DNA from: Malania oleifera
Taxonomy: Eukaryota > Streptophyta > Magnoliopsida > Santalales > Ximeniaceae
Assembly: GCF_029873635.1 (NCBI RefSeq)
Contig: NC_080421.1
Coordinates: forward strand, 41,831,120-41,895,119
DNA length: 64,000 nt
Direction: 5' to 3'
Below the pieces are notes generated by a model. The model worked only from the letters and a program-made list of their open reading frames with translations. It searched no databases and was not told where the DNA came from. Of the stretch, positions 21,835-33,454 are shown piece after piece. Numbering within the stretch: the first letter of the stretch is position 1; each line of letters opens with the position of its first letter. Position numbers and translations under genes: made by a program.

Positions 21835-23508
21835 GTTGCAGATATTAATTAGCTAAATACTCATTTTTTTTCGAAGTAGTACATTACATGTGAAACTAAA
21901 AGAGGTATTTGATACATGTTTTACGATTAAAGGCTTATGCGCACTGCTAGCTCTTGAGCAGGCTATGGCAAAGACAAAATTATGCAATACAAGACTTTCC
22001 ATGTAATGTTTTAGCATTTATAGCCATAAGATTGTTGACAGTTGTTAATGGTTATTCTGATGTTTATTATTTGACTAACCTTATGAATGTATGACACCTA
22101 CTATGTGGATGAGGGGAGAAAATTTTGGCAGCATATAGTTAGTGGGAAGCTTTTTGAAAATTGGCAGCATAGAGTATCTATGTGGAATGTTTTTGCAACA
22201 TTGTCCTTATATTTTTCTCATTTAGAGATGTAAAATGGGCTAGTTTAAAGAATTTTGCAGGAAGAAACTAAATGAGAGACAAAAGATGTAAAGTGTAAAC
22301 CAATAGGTCATTTTTTATAGAATAGTATTTTTTAAGGACAATTATAAACATGGAATGTCATCCAATAGGAAACATTTTTTAGCATCAATCCCAAAATACC
22401 CACAAGGTCTTAACTAATTATTTGGTTTGAAAAATCCATTAATGTCACATTTGGTTCACGTAATGGAATGTGGTGGGAATGGAATGAAATGAAAAGATTG
22501 AATAAGAAACATGTGAAAATCAAGTGACAAGCTAAATTTCATTCCATCCAATTCCATTCCATTCATACGTTTCAAACATAGTCCATCATATTCAATTCCA
22601 TTCACAAGTTTCCAACATATAGTGAGAACATAAGACATGTAAAAGCATGGAAAAATAACCTTAAGTCCTCAAATGACATTGCATCTATGGAATAATACTA
22701 CAGAGAATTACCTGTTGTATCTTTCAAACACAAGAACAATCAATGGACTTGGATGGAAAGCAAAGCTCTCCCACTCCAGACAGTTGATCTCCTGCACTAA
22801 GCCATAATCAATCTCCCCTTCCCAGTCAATCTCAAATCCATCTTCCGTAACAACATTCTTAATCGGGTGCTTCTCAAAGTACTCTGATGCTCTGATTCCC
22901 CAACCAACATCAGCGTCCAGTGGCCAATCTGAGCTATCCTCCTCAACCACCAACTCCTTTCTATCTCCACCACCAACGTTATCAACTCCTTTATTGCTAT
23001 TATCATCATTATCACCATCGGTGTCATCAGATGTAATCTCGTCCTCTGCACTCTCCTTCATAATGTTTTTTCCAGCTTCAAACATTTCCGGATTTTGCTC
23101 TCGAATCGATGCAAATGTCTTCTCAAGAGAGTTGCGCACATAATCTTCGACGGCGACTGCTTCGCTCCGGCGGCCGCGCCTTGGTTTCCTAGGGATTGTA
23201 GTTGGGAAATTTCTGCTAGTGTTTTCGTGATCATCATCTTTGTTTTGGGGAACTTCAGATCTCCGATGGCTGGTTCTTGATTTTGCTTCGGAATGAGGAT
23301 TGGCGATGGGTTTACGGTCAGGTTCTGGGTCGGACTTGCCGGAAAGAGCAAAGCAAGGGAAAGGTTTTCGAATCTGGTAGGGAAGACCAAGAGAGGAAAC
23401 AATGGAGGTAGAAGGAGAATGATAACAAGGATTAGGGTTAGGGAATGAACTCTGGGAAGGAAAGAGTGGGCTCGGGTTCACTGCACAAAGCGAGAAGGAT
23501 TTGAGCAT
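20052..23508 (-). CDS. MRL7: MRL7/MRL7L-family chloroplast biogenesis protein, four exons
   Basis: Exons on the minus strand: 23508-22712, 20584-20500, 20373-20262 and 20143-20052, all with GT-AG introns and codon phases that join without shift (797, 85, 112 and 92 bp; 361 residues, TGA at 20054-20052). Residues 1 to ~55 are Ser/Pro-rich and look like a plastid transit peptide. A basic and acidic linker follows ([11 protein letters not shown]). From residue ~189 comes the family signature [20 protein letters not shown], then [51 protein letters not shown] and [20 protein letters not shown]. The C-terminal half has a thioredoxin-like fold without a CxxC pair. Arabidopsis members (MRL7 = SVR4/ECB1/RCB; MRL7L = NCP) are needed for plastid-encoded RNA polymerase assembly, chloroplast development and phytochrome signalling. 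I cannot decide between the two paralogues. Intron 1 (2127 bp) holds a G run and repeat remnants. A Copia LTR lies 82 bp upstream of the ATG. Confidence 0.92.
20870..21025 (+). mobile_element. Possible L1-type LINE 3' tail in intron 1
   Basis: The plus strand shows a T-rich 3'-UTR-like stretch ending TTAACTTCTTTCCATCAAAAAAG, which resembles the ends of plant L1 elements. No reading frame or target duplication was confirmed. Low certainty. Confidence 0.25.
21809..21835. repeat. 27-bp G homopolymer in MRL7-type intron 1
   Basis: A run of 27 G on the plus strand (C on the coding strand) lies about 0.9 kb below the intron's donor site. Its exact length is likely to be variable or uncertain in the assembly. 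Confidence 0.9.
22446..22620. repeat. Foldback MITE-like repeat in MRL7-type intron 1
   Basis: The left arm CATTTGGTTCACGTAATGGA is matched in inverted form around 22560-22585 and again around 22595-22620, with GGAATG/CATTCC repeats inside. This looks like a small foldback element or MITE. No clear target duplication was found. Confidence 0.35.
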
Positions 23509-23590
23509 GACGGAAGCTTGAGGAAGCAGAAGGGACGGATATGGCTCTTTTCTCTACTGGTAAGCCTGTGAAAAGGATATCAAGAAATGG

Positions 23591-23726
23591 TATCAAGAAA
23601 TGCAAAATACAATTTTCATTATTATTACAACAGGAACAGAAGAGTGGATACATATACAAATAGCTAGGGGTAAAATCGTAATTTACTTACCCTAAATATA
23701 AACTAATATAATAGTAAAACTTATTA
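23591..23726 (-). repeat. 3' LTR of element E (136 bp)
   Basis: On the minus strand it begins TAATAAGTTTTACT right after the polypurine tract (CTTAAGGGGGAG, 23738-23727) and ends GCATTTCTTGATA. The ends are TA...TA rather than TG...CA. It reads toward the MRL7-type start codon 82 bp away and contains TATA-like TTATATTAG and TTTATATTTAG. Confidence 0.75.
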
Positions 23727-23762
23727 CTCCCCCTTAAGATGGACTATATATATATAGATGGA

Positions 23763-26700
23763 CTATATATATATATATATATTCACTAGTCCCCTCTTAC
23801 CAATAAAATAATTAAATTGATATAACCCGAGGACCTTAGCTAGAATATCTGTGGTCTGAACATTTATTTTTACATGAAATAGTTTGATAACTCCATCTTG
23901 CAATTTCTCTCTTACAATGTGACAATTCAATTCGACATATTTAATCTTTTCATGATACACCGGATTGGAAGAAATATGAATCACAACTTGACTATCGCAA
24001 CACATCAAAGCTGAATGATGAGATGTAATACTAAAATTTGAAAGCAAATTTTTCAACCAAATAACTTCACAAACAGCAGTTGTCATAGTCTTATATTCTA
24101 ATTCAGCTGAAGATATAAAAATAGTATGTTGTTTCTTGGACTTCCAACTAATCAAATTATCACCCAAAAAAACTGTAAAACTAGTAATAGACCTCCTAGT
24201 ATCTGGACAAGCTACCCAATCTGAATCTATATAAACTTTCAGCTGAAAACTATCTGAAACAACAGAGAAAAACAAACTCAATCCCACTGTACCTTTGATA
24301 TATTGCACTGCTCTATGAACTGCAGCCATATGAGGTGTTCTAGGTTTACTCATAAATTGATTTAACCTTTGAACAGAAAAGGTAATGTCTGGCCTTGTTA
24401 TAGTCAAGTATATCAACCTTCCAACTAACTGTCTATATTGAGAGGGATGTTTTAGTTCATCACCATCACTAGAATTGAGAGCCAAATTCTGAATCATTGG
24501 TGTATTAACTAGTTTACAACCAAGCAAGCCACAATCCTCAATAATTTATAGTGAATACTTCCTTTGACACAAGCGAATCCCTTTAGAAGACCTAGCAACT
24601 TCGAGTCCCAAGAAATATTTCAAAGAACATAAAACTTCAACTTGAAATGATTATTCAAATAAGTCTTCAAAGAATCCATAGCATTAATATCATTACTAGC
24701 AATTAAAATATCATCAACATATACTAAAAGCATGATGATAGATGCTCCTTCAACCTTAGAGAAAAAGGGAATAATCTGATTTTGATGGAGTAAAACCAGC
24801 AGCTATCAAAGTAGTAGAAAATTTAGCAAACCATTGTTGTGAGGTTTGTTTTAAACCATACAATGACTTTTTAAGCTTACAAACCATATTAGTCTCCCCC
24901 TTGTTGTCAAAACAAGGTGGCAATGCCATATAAACCTCTTCATGAAGGTCACCATGCAGAAAAGCATTATCCACATCCATTTGAAAAATTTGTCAATTCT
25001 TGACAGCAGCAATGGAAAGAAAAAGGCAAACTGTTGTAAGTTTGGCTACAGGACTAAAGGTCTCATGATAATCAAAACCCTCCAATTGAGCATACCCTTT
25101 AGCAACCAGGCGAGCCTTACATCTCTCAACACTGCCATCTGAATTTAACTTCAGTTTATAGACCCATTTGTAGCCGACAGAATGTTTGCCAGCAGGTAAA
25201 GGAACTAAATCCCATGTATGATTCTATTCCAAGGCTAAAATTTCCACTTGCATAGCAATCCTCCATTCAGGATAAGAAATAGCTTGAGAAAAGTCTTTGG
25301 CTCAAATAGAATAGAAATGGTTAGAACAAAATGCTTATGGGAATCATATAATTTCTCATAAGAAAGATAAGTGGATGAAATTTTTTCTAAAAAGAGAGCC
25401 CAACATCCTATGAAGAAGAGGAACCTGGAAAATGTAACATAGCCTGCTGACAGTGATAAGAGTGAAGATATGTAGGAGGATGTCTTACACGAGCTGATCT
25501 TCTAAGAGAATCAACCTAAGGAAGGGAAGCTGAAGGATGGTCTGAATGTAAAAATAAATTAGATGTAGATGAAGTAGGAGAAAAATTAGAAGCTGGGGCA
25601 GGTGAAGAAGCAGAAAATTCAGAATCTGGAGCTTTCGTGGGTAAAGAAATAGAAGAAAAAGATGGAGAAAAAGAAATATCTGAAGAAGGGAAAGATATGG
25701 AGGAAGACTTGCAAAAGGAAACACATTTTCATGAAATACCACATCTCTAAAAATGTAGCAAACCTGAGTTTCTAAATTTAACAATTTATAGCATTTAACA
25801 CCATAGGGATATCCAAGAAAAACTGATTTCACAGCTCTAGGAGAGAACTTGGTTCAATTATTAGAAAGTGTAGAACCAAAACACAAGCATCCAAATACTC
25901 GAATATGAGAATAAGAAGGTGGCTTATTATATAAGAGTTCAAAAGGACTCTTATTAAGAAGAATAGGACTTGGAGTTCTGTTAATGAGGTAAACAACTGC
26001 AAGAACACTGTCCCCCCAAAAACATATAAAAACCTTAGCATGAAAAAGCAAAGATTGTACCATATTAAGAATATGTTGGTGTTTTCTTTCCACAACAGAA
26101 TTTTGTTATGGAGTAACAACACAACTCAATTGATGAAAGACCCCTTTGGAAGCAAAGAATGATTTAAAAGCAAATTCGGGTCCATTATCAAACCTAACAA
26201 TTCTAATTTTTGCATAAAACTGAGTTTCTATATGAACAAAAAAAGATTGTAATAAAGTACCAGTTTCTGATTTTGATTTCATTAAAAAAAAATACAAGTA
26301 GCTCTAGAAAAATCATCTACTATAGAAATAAAATACCTGAAACCTTCCTTTGTAGGAACTAACATAGGTCCTCATATATCACAATGAACTAAATGAAAAA
26401 GAATATTATTTATTATTGCTAATAGGAAAGGGCAATCGTTTTTATTTAGCAATAGGACGCTAGTACATGTGACATATTCAAAAGACAAATGAGGAATATA
26501 TTTATTCAAAAGTTGTAACCTAGAAAAATAAGGATATCCTAATCTAAAATGTCACAAGGCTTCATTTGACTGAATAGAAACACAAGTAATAAAAGATTTA
26601 TTGTGCAAAGAAGAATAAGAATTTGAAGAAGTCAATCTGTATAGGCCATCTTGCAATTCACCAATCCCAATTATCTTCCAAGTTGCAAGGTCTTGCAGAA

Positions 26701-27086
26701 AACACTTGTTAGCTTGAACAATTAAGCGACAGTTTAAAGTAGAAGTAATCTTGTTGATTGAAATCAAATTGAAAGAAAAAAGTAGGAACACAAAGCATAT
26801 TTTTCAAAAGGATAGTAGGACTGAGAACAATGTCACCAATATGTGTGACATTAGCACAAGTAGGTAATTTTACTAAATATGATACTGATGTTGGTGGATT
26901 AGTATTTAAACTTGGAGAATGAGCATTGTGATCTGAAGCACCACTATCAATTATCCAAGTATATGAAACCAAAGAATGTGCAGCAAGATAAAATGAAATG
27001 ATATTACCTGAGAAATTTGGTAGCAAAGTCATATTGGCTGAAGGAATATGAGTGGAGGATGCTTGTGGCTTGAGAAGAGCTAGCAA
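23763..27086 (-). pseudogene. Copia pol (protease, integrase, RT, RNase H) of element E
   Basis: Domains appear in the usual Copia order in shifting frames. Protease: WIIDSGASDH (about 26950). Pre-integrase stretch: LISINKITSTLNC. Integrase core: RFDNGPEF, then SVVERKHQHILN and [40 protein letters not shown] and an intact YVDDILIA catalytic box near 24710. RNase H: YIDSDWVACPDTRRSI, SSAELEYKTM and the KYVELNCHIV motif. There are multiple stops and frameshifts, so no working enzyme is expected. Confidence 0.85.
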
Positions 27087-27203
27087 TTGTTGCTATTGAT
27101 CTGTAGTAAGAGATGACTTATCATTAGCAACAGAAGCTTGTTGAGCTGAATTTATAGAAGAAAATCCAGCCTTGGTTCTGTCTTTAAACTTATAGTTAGG
27201 AGG

Positions 27204-28089
27204 CTAACCATGCAACTTGTAATACTTATACACAATATGTCGAGCAATGCCACAATGACTACAAATTAATCTTGAGCGAGCATTTCCTTTAAAATTCTTA
27301 AAAGAAGTCTCAGATTTTGTTGCTAAGGCAATTGATTCAATAAAAACAGAAGCATTGCGATGACTAATGCCTCGTTGTCTCTCTTCTTGTATAACAAGGG
27401 AAAAAGCCTTATTAATAGAAGACAAAGGATCCATCATCAAAATCTGGCTTCTCACATTATCAAAAAAATCATTAAGCCCCATAAGAAATGTCATAAGATA
27501 AGACTGATGATGATATTGAGTAAGAACAATAGATAAATTGCATGTGCATCCATGACAATAACAAACGGGCAGAGGCTGATAATTCAAAAGTTCACCCCAT
27601 AACACCTTTAAATATGTAAAATAGGTGCTCACATCACTTTGATTTTGGCGCAGTGCAAAAATAACGGATTGTAACTCAAAAATCTGAGGTCCATTGCCTT
27701 GCAAGAATCGTTCTTTCAGCTCAAGCCACAATGCTCTGGAAGAATCAACATATATAACACTCTAAGCAATTTTTGAAGACAAAGAATTAAGAAGCCAAGA
27801 CAATACGATAGTATTGCATTTGCTCCAAGAAGAAAACAGAGGATCATCCTTGGCTAGAATAGAAAGTGATCCATCAATGAAGTCAAGCTTATTGCATGCC
27901 TTTAGAGACAGAAAACATCGATCGAGACCATGAATGGTAGTTGTTGTTGCTCAATTTCTCGTTCACCAATAGAACTCCAAGATGATCGGCATTCGTGAGA
28001 AAATAGGAGCTACGTGGATTAGATTCGACATTTGCAGCAAAACTTGCAGGTAAAGTTTCATGAACAAAAGAATTTTCAACCATTATCAA
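27204..28089 (-). pseudogene. Copia gag of element E, broken
   Basis: The start (28089) reads MIMVENSFVHETLPAS, then HLGVLLVNEKLSNNNYHSWS, a typical plant Copia gag N-terminus, and stops at 27889. A second open part (27731-27204) continues with MWLELKERFLQGNGPQIFEL and ends in a damaged zinc knuckle, CSHCGIARHIVYKYYKLHG, in which the fourth ligand is Tyr instead of Cys. Confidence 0.8.
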
Positions 28090-28166
28090 AAAGAGAAAAG
28101 GGGAAAGTGGAGAACAAAGAGAATCGAATAAGAATTAAAACGTGTGCAGGCTCCTGCCACGATTAT

Positions 28167-28178
28167 GCTCTGATACCA
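28167..28178 (-). other. Primer-binding site of element E
   Basis: The minus strand reads TGGTATCAGAGC, the exact plant Copia initiator tRNA-Met site, directly after the surviving LTR end TTGATA (28179). Confidence 0.85.
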
Positions 28179-28364
28179 TATCAAGAAATGCAAAATACAA
28201 TTTTCATAATAAGTTTTACTGCTTTTCTGTTTTATTTTTCTATTATATTAGTTTGTATTTAGGGTTAGTAAATTATGATTTTGTCCCTAGGTATATGTAT
28301 ATGTATCCACTGTTCTGTTAACTGTTGTAATAATAATGAAACTTGTATTTTGCATTTCTTGATA
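28179..28364 (+). repeat. Rearranged right LTR of element E (28-bp stub plus inverted LTR)
   Basis: Positions 28179-28206 are the last 28 bp of a minus-strand LTR. Positions 28207-28364 are a complete LTR in plus orientation (starts TAATAAGTTTTACT, ends GCATTTCTTGATA), so the segment begins TATCAAGAAATGCAAAATAC and ends with its near-perfect reverse complement. The inverted LTR is 158 bp; the partner at 23591-23726 lacks a ~22-bp piece. Confidence 0.8.
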
Positions 28365-28429
28365 GATGGAACATGTGAGTCTGTGATGCAGCCTTGTTTT
28401 CTCTCGAAGTAAATTGGTAATGTTGTAAG

Positions 28430-28874
28430 TGGGGCTGCAAGCAAATTAAATTGCTCACAAGTTCCTTCAAATTGATTTAAGTCTAATTTTCAGGCTCGAT
28501 CTATAAACGAGTCAAATGTGAGCACAACCGACCTCACCTCATTTCGATGTGTAAGTGAGCTCAATAACTAGATTGAATAGGCTCGTTTATTAGGCTCGAT
28601 AATGAGCTTATTAATAAGCTCGTTAAGTTGGCCTAATTCCAAGAGTTCAATATTGGTCCAATCACATAAAGAGAATGGCATAAATTTCAGCCCAACCAAA
28701 ATAAGTGGATGAAATTGTTATTATTAGGTAATTTGTAAAATTTCAACCTAAACCCGAGCCTACAAATGAGCTGACCCTGAGCTCAAGCCCGAACTAATAT
28801 TTTTAATGTCAAACCCAACTTTCTAAGTTTTAGAGTCTGAGTCGAGCGCTCGGCTCGGCTCGTTTGCAAACCTA
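28430..28874. mobile_element. hAT-type MITE (445 bp)
   Basis: The ends are TGGGGCTGCAAGC and, inverted, TAGGTTTGCAAAC, close to the hAT pattern. Flanking octamers GTTGTAAG (28422-28429) and CTTATAAG (28875-28882) agree at 6 of 8 positions, the length expected for hAT target duplications. The inside is non-coding, with repeated GGCTCG motifs. Confidence 0.5.
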
Positions 28875-29720
28875 CTTATAAGAATATGTCTTTGGATCTG
28901 TAAATTGAAAAATGTTCTAGAAGATGAAATGCTAAAGACATATTTGCATAGATATACTAGTGAAAATTGAAAATGGGTACTGACGTTATATGTGTTTGGA
29001 GAAAATGTTGTGCTGTTTTTTGCATTTAAAATAGATTTTTTTTTTTTATAAAATAGTTTGATGCTGATAGGAAATAGAATTATAATGTTGAGATTCTTGG
29101 CTTTAACTAATAAAAAAAAACGTTATGGAAAAAATGGAATTAATACTTTAGATGTTAAATTTTCCATTTTAGAAAGAAAATGTATCACTTAATCGAATGA
29201 TTATATCAAGAACCATATGCCTTATTAATAAATATTTAATGAGTAACTAATATGGATCATAAATGTTTTATGTCAATTATCTAACAAAAAAAAAAAAAAA
29301 AAAACTCTCGCATCTCAAATACAGGAGTTGTTTCAATCAATGATTTTATTGAAAAAAGAAAAGGAAAAGAAAAAAAAAACACTCATTTTCTATCATATTT
29401 TCTCCCTATATTAAATATTATTTTAAATATACTTAAAAATTTTTTAAAATTAAATATTAATATATATGTAAAATAAACTTTTTGTTCATTGATTTGGTGA
29501 AAGCAACTATTTTTCAAATTTTAATTGAGGCATAAAAGGGCCATCTCTTTAAGACGCAATCAGGTGGCAGTTAATGGGCTGCCATGAGATCCGCTAAATG
29601 AGTTGGGCCTTGTAAATGGGCTTCCACGATAAACTGGCCAGCCCGCCCAAGAAGACCCGAATCAATGATTCCTGTGTATGCCCCAGTTGCGATTGGTGCA
29701 ACAAGACGCGCGCATATTTA

Positions 29721-30219
29721 CAAGGGAGGATGATAAAATGGGTTAGCGGGTGGTAAATAAGTTTGGCTTAAATAAGTTTGGGTTGACTCGTTTATGACTG
29801 TTATATAAATTCAAATTTATCTATTTAATAAATAGGTCATAAATAAATATCCGTTAAGAATCCTTTTAAAAATATAATTAATTATTTAAAATATTTCATG
29901 TAAAGTGACATTTAAAAAAAAAAAAAACTCTTTCATTTTATTTATTAATATCTTAACAAAAAAAAACATAAAATGTAGAAAATAGTATATCTCTTTAATT
30001 AATATTTTTTAATGTAATACACATATATAAATATATATCAAATTAAAAGGATCACCCAATGAGTACCTAACCCAAACTTGCCTGACTCATTTATTAATAA
30101 ATGGGTTGAGTTCAGGTTGACCCGTTTACAAACGGGCCACCTTCTACTAAACTTGAATTCGATTTAAATGGGCGGGTCACGAGTCACTTGTCGGGTTTCG
30201 ACCCGTTTTTCCACCCCTA
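29721..30219. mobile_element. hAT-type MITE (about 500 bp)
   Basis: The right end, read inverted, is TAGGGGTGGAAAAACGGGTC, a classic hAT end. The left end CAAGGGAGGATGATAAAATG is a diverged partner. Both subterminal regions carry GGGT/ACCC motifs. No coding capacity, and no 8-bp duplication recognised. Confidence 0.5.
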
Positions 30220-30247
30220 GGAGAGAAGAAAAGAGGGCTGTAATTTG

Positions 30248-30335
30248 GACTTTTTGTGGGGGAAAACTGCAATTCAAGACTTTTTGTAGGGGAAAACTGT
30301 AATTTTAAGTTTTTGTGGGAAAAAATATGTCAAAA
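30248..30335. repeat. 30-bp tandem repeat, about three copies
   Basis: The unit GACTTTTTGTGGGGGAAAAC plus ten bases recurs at 30248, 30278 and, diverged, 30308. No gene is near. Confidence 0.75.
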
Positions 30336-31441
30336 TGGGGTAAAACCGCAAAAGTACTTTGGTGTCGACCAATTAGCAAGAGGCTTTATTCATCTAGAGG
30401 TTGAACAAATAACACTAAGTTAATTAGAAGACCATTTAAAAGCCTAGTATCTAGTTATAGGCTATTAATACTACACAAACACCTCCTTATTAATTGTGCA
30501 TGTGTGCATGTGGGTTGTGTTTTGTTACTCAATCCCTCACTCAAATCCTTTTCCATCCTTTCTAAGGTGACGTTTGGTCTAGCGAATAAAATATAGTAAG
30601 ATTAGATTGGTATAGCATAGGGACATAACAACTTTTAAGGACGAAAAATGTATTGTTATAATAAAACAAGCACGACACAAATTTTTAGTAATCCCTGACA
30701 TAAATAGATAAATTGTAATAATTTGTAAATTTCGCAGATCAAAGAAATATTTATATTTTTATCATATTTTATTTTGGACATAACAATACATTTTTGTATG
30801 AATACTAACTTGAGTCGGGAATTAAATTTCTGTACATTTTTTATTTCAATTTTGTCATGTTTGAATATAGCGTGATATAAGGCATGTTTGACATAGTGTC
30901 TAGCATAGAAGGGCTCGATTACATGTACGACTCAATTAATTAGAATTTTTTAATACTTACTTTAGGGGGCATAATGATAGCATACATAAAGAGAGACTAA
31001 AATTTAATGTAAGGGCCTTAGCCCCTCCTTAGCTTGGTCAAACATTATATGTTTCACAAATATCAAACTATTGGTCTATTTTGTGACAGACTTTTTTATT
31101 CTTGTTGAATCACATAATAAGAAGCAATTAATCTCTCAATTAATATTCTTTTCACCTCAAATATAGAAGTTCCAATTTTTAGTTACTAGAATGTCTTCTA
31201 AGAGAAGTAGAAAATTATTTTACCTTAGGCATAAAATAATATAGATTTCTTTTAGTTGTGAAAAATAGCTTTCATTTTCTACTTTAGAAGTTTGCCGAGA
31301 ATTTTTAAAAACTAATTTTTCAATTTTACAGCATTTATATAAAATAAATACATAATGTGAAAAATTTCGGCACAATTTTCTTGTAGAGATAGTTTTGATT
31401 TCTATTTTAATTTCTCAAGTAATTATAAGATTGCCAACTTG

Positions 31442-31550
31442 CACTAAAAAAATGCCCTTCTTAGTGATGGAAGTATTATTGACCAAACAAAAAACGTCAC
31501 TAATAATGCATTTATAGTGATGAATTCAAAATTCGTCACTGATATGTTGA
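31442..31550 (+). mobile_element. CACTA-like transposon end
   Basis: CACTAAAAAAATGCCCTTCT is followed by several TTAGTGATGG / CGTCACTAAT motifs in both directions. This resembles the terminal and subterminal region of plant CACTA elements. The other terminus and any transposase were not found, so this may be an isolated end. Confidence 0.45.
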
Positions 31551-31555
31551 GTATT

Positions 31556-32190
31556 GAGTGGGGTCAGCTCCAACATGTCCATGACATTGAAATGGACATG
31601 CCGAAGCTGATGGTACCCAAAAACTCATCTCTAGTTGAAAATTAAACGCTTAAAAACAAATTGACTTTCATAATTTATGTATTTAGTTTATTTCGGAACT
31701 CAAGTGTCCAAATCAAGCATACAAGGTCCAAAATGAGTGGGTTTAACTTCAACACATCCATGATATTGAAATGGACGTGTTGGAGCTGACCGTACCTAAA
31801 AAATCCTCTCTAGTTGAACATTAGACATGTAGAACCAAGTTAACCTTCATAGTTAAATTTGCTTAGTTGATTTTAAAACTTACGTGTCCAAATCAGGCAT
31901 ACGAAATCCAAACTGAGTGTGACCAGTTCCAATACGTTTGTAACATTGAAGTGGATGTGCCAAAGTTGATGGTACATAAAAACTCCTCTCTTGTTGAAAA
32001 TTAGACGCTTATAGAAGCAAACTAAGTTTCATAATTTTGGTACTTAATTCATTTTCGAATTCAAGTATCCAAATCGAGCATATGAGGTCCAAATTGAGTA
32101 GGATTAGTTCCAACACGTCCATGACATTGAAGTGGACGTATTGGAGGTGACAGTCGCTAAAAATTCATCTCAATTTTAATGGACACTTAA
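31556..32190. repeat. ~180-bp tandem array, each unit with a hairpin
   Basis: Units start at 31556, 31735, 31915 and 32096 (spacing 179, 180 and 181 bp), three full and one half. In each, the first 50 bp is an inverted repeat with consensus stem GTCAGCTCCAACACGTCCA, loop of about 11 bp (TGACATTGAAG), and the complementary stem. No ORF runs through the array. It directly follows the CACTA-like end and may be its subterminal repeat region. Confidence 0.85.
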
Positions 32191-32419
32191 AATCAAAGTT
32201 AGATATTCAGAACTGTATCTTTGTTAATTAACTAATAAGTAATCATTTTTACTATCAATTAATTTGTACTTATTGTATTCTAAAATTTTATACTAGTTTA
32301 TTCTAACTTTAATAGTTTTGTAGGGTCTACAATGTGTCTAATGTGATGACAACAACGGCGACAATGATTATGATACACATTAGTTTATACTTTTTTTTTA
32401 TATTTTCGTTATGAGGACA

Positions 32420-32444
32420 TACCATATATATATATATATATATA
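32420..32444. repeat. (TA)n microsatellite
   Basis: A run of alternating A/T of about 24 bp. The surrounding 32200-33360 is AT-rich with no gene recognised. Confidence 0.85.
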
Positions 32445-33370
32445 TGTACACTCTAACATTGATCGAATACTTTTTATGTACATATTTTTTATTTTCTTAA
32501 TGATTATAGCAACGGACCAATAATAATAGTCAAATATGATGTGTGAATATATTTGTTGATTTGTGCAAATTATATATTGAGTTTTTTTCAAACACATACA
32601 AATCTAAATTCAAACCTAAAAATACATAATATTAAATACTACTTTATATAATTTTTTAAAAAATAAAAAAATAAAAAATAAGTTGTCATTTTCATAATTA
32701 TTTTCAAAATTTTAAAATAAAAAACAAAAAAATTAATTAACCCAATGAAATAAGCTTTTTTAAAATTATTTTCCACCTTTTTAATCTGAATCTAACTAAA
32801 AATTAAGTGGGATTTTTATAATATTTGAAACACTAACAAATGAAAATAAAAAAAAATATTTCTCACAATGGATGGAGTTTTAGTTTTTATTTTCAATTTT
32901 TTTTAAAAAAAATTATAAACATTACATTAGTTTCAAATTTTCAAACATTAATACGAAAAACTTAGAAAACAATTAATAAAAAAATTCAGACTTTCTTCTA
33001 GCAAATATTTAAAAGAAAATTTAAAAAGCAGCATAACAATTTTTTTAATAGATTATTTCAAAATTAAAAAAAAAAAAAATTCACAACTAATTAAACATGC
33101 GGATAACATTTCAAAAACTGATTATATATAGAGTAAGAATTAAAGAAAAGAAACATTTGAATTATCCTGGCGACATAAACTGCAAAGGCATCATGCATTT
33201 GCACATTCACAATTCACAATCCACTGTTTCATGTCCATAAATCATGCATGTCCACGGCCCATTGACATGCAGAAACATTGATCATCATCATCATCACATC
33301 ATGCATGACATTACTTGGCAATTTGGCACCACCCATCAGCCAGATTTTGAAAAATTAAAAACTATCTGTT

Positions 33371-33454
33371 CATATTATTGATCATACATGAGTACTATGT
33401 ATCATCTCATATCATATTATTGATCATACATGAGTACTATGTATCATCTCATAT
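33371..33454. repeat. 42-bp tandem duplication
   Basis: The unit CATATTATTGATCATACATG... ending ATCTCATAT occurs twice in a row (33371 and 33413), then a CAT-rich stretch runs to about 33530. Confidence 0.85.

Larger units (their letters stand above)
23591..28364 (-). mobile_element. Element E: decayed Copia retrotransposon next to the MRL7-type gene
   Basis: On the minus strand it shows PBS, gag, protease, integrase, RT, RNase H, PPT and a 3' LTR (23726-23591). The whole unit is flanked by AATGG (23586-23590) and GATGG (28365-28369), a 4-of-5 match as target duplication. Coding sequence carries many stops and frameshifts. The right-hand LTR is abnormal: only the last 28 bp of the expected minus-strand 5' LTR remain (28206-28179), followed by a full LTR in the opposite orientation (28207-28364). 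The element lies directly upstream of the MRL7-type gene, in the same orientation. Confidence 0.85.
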
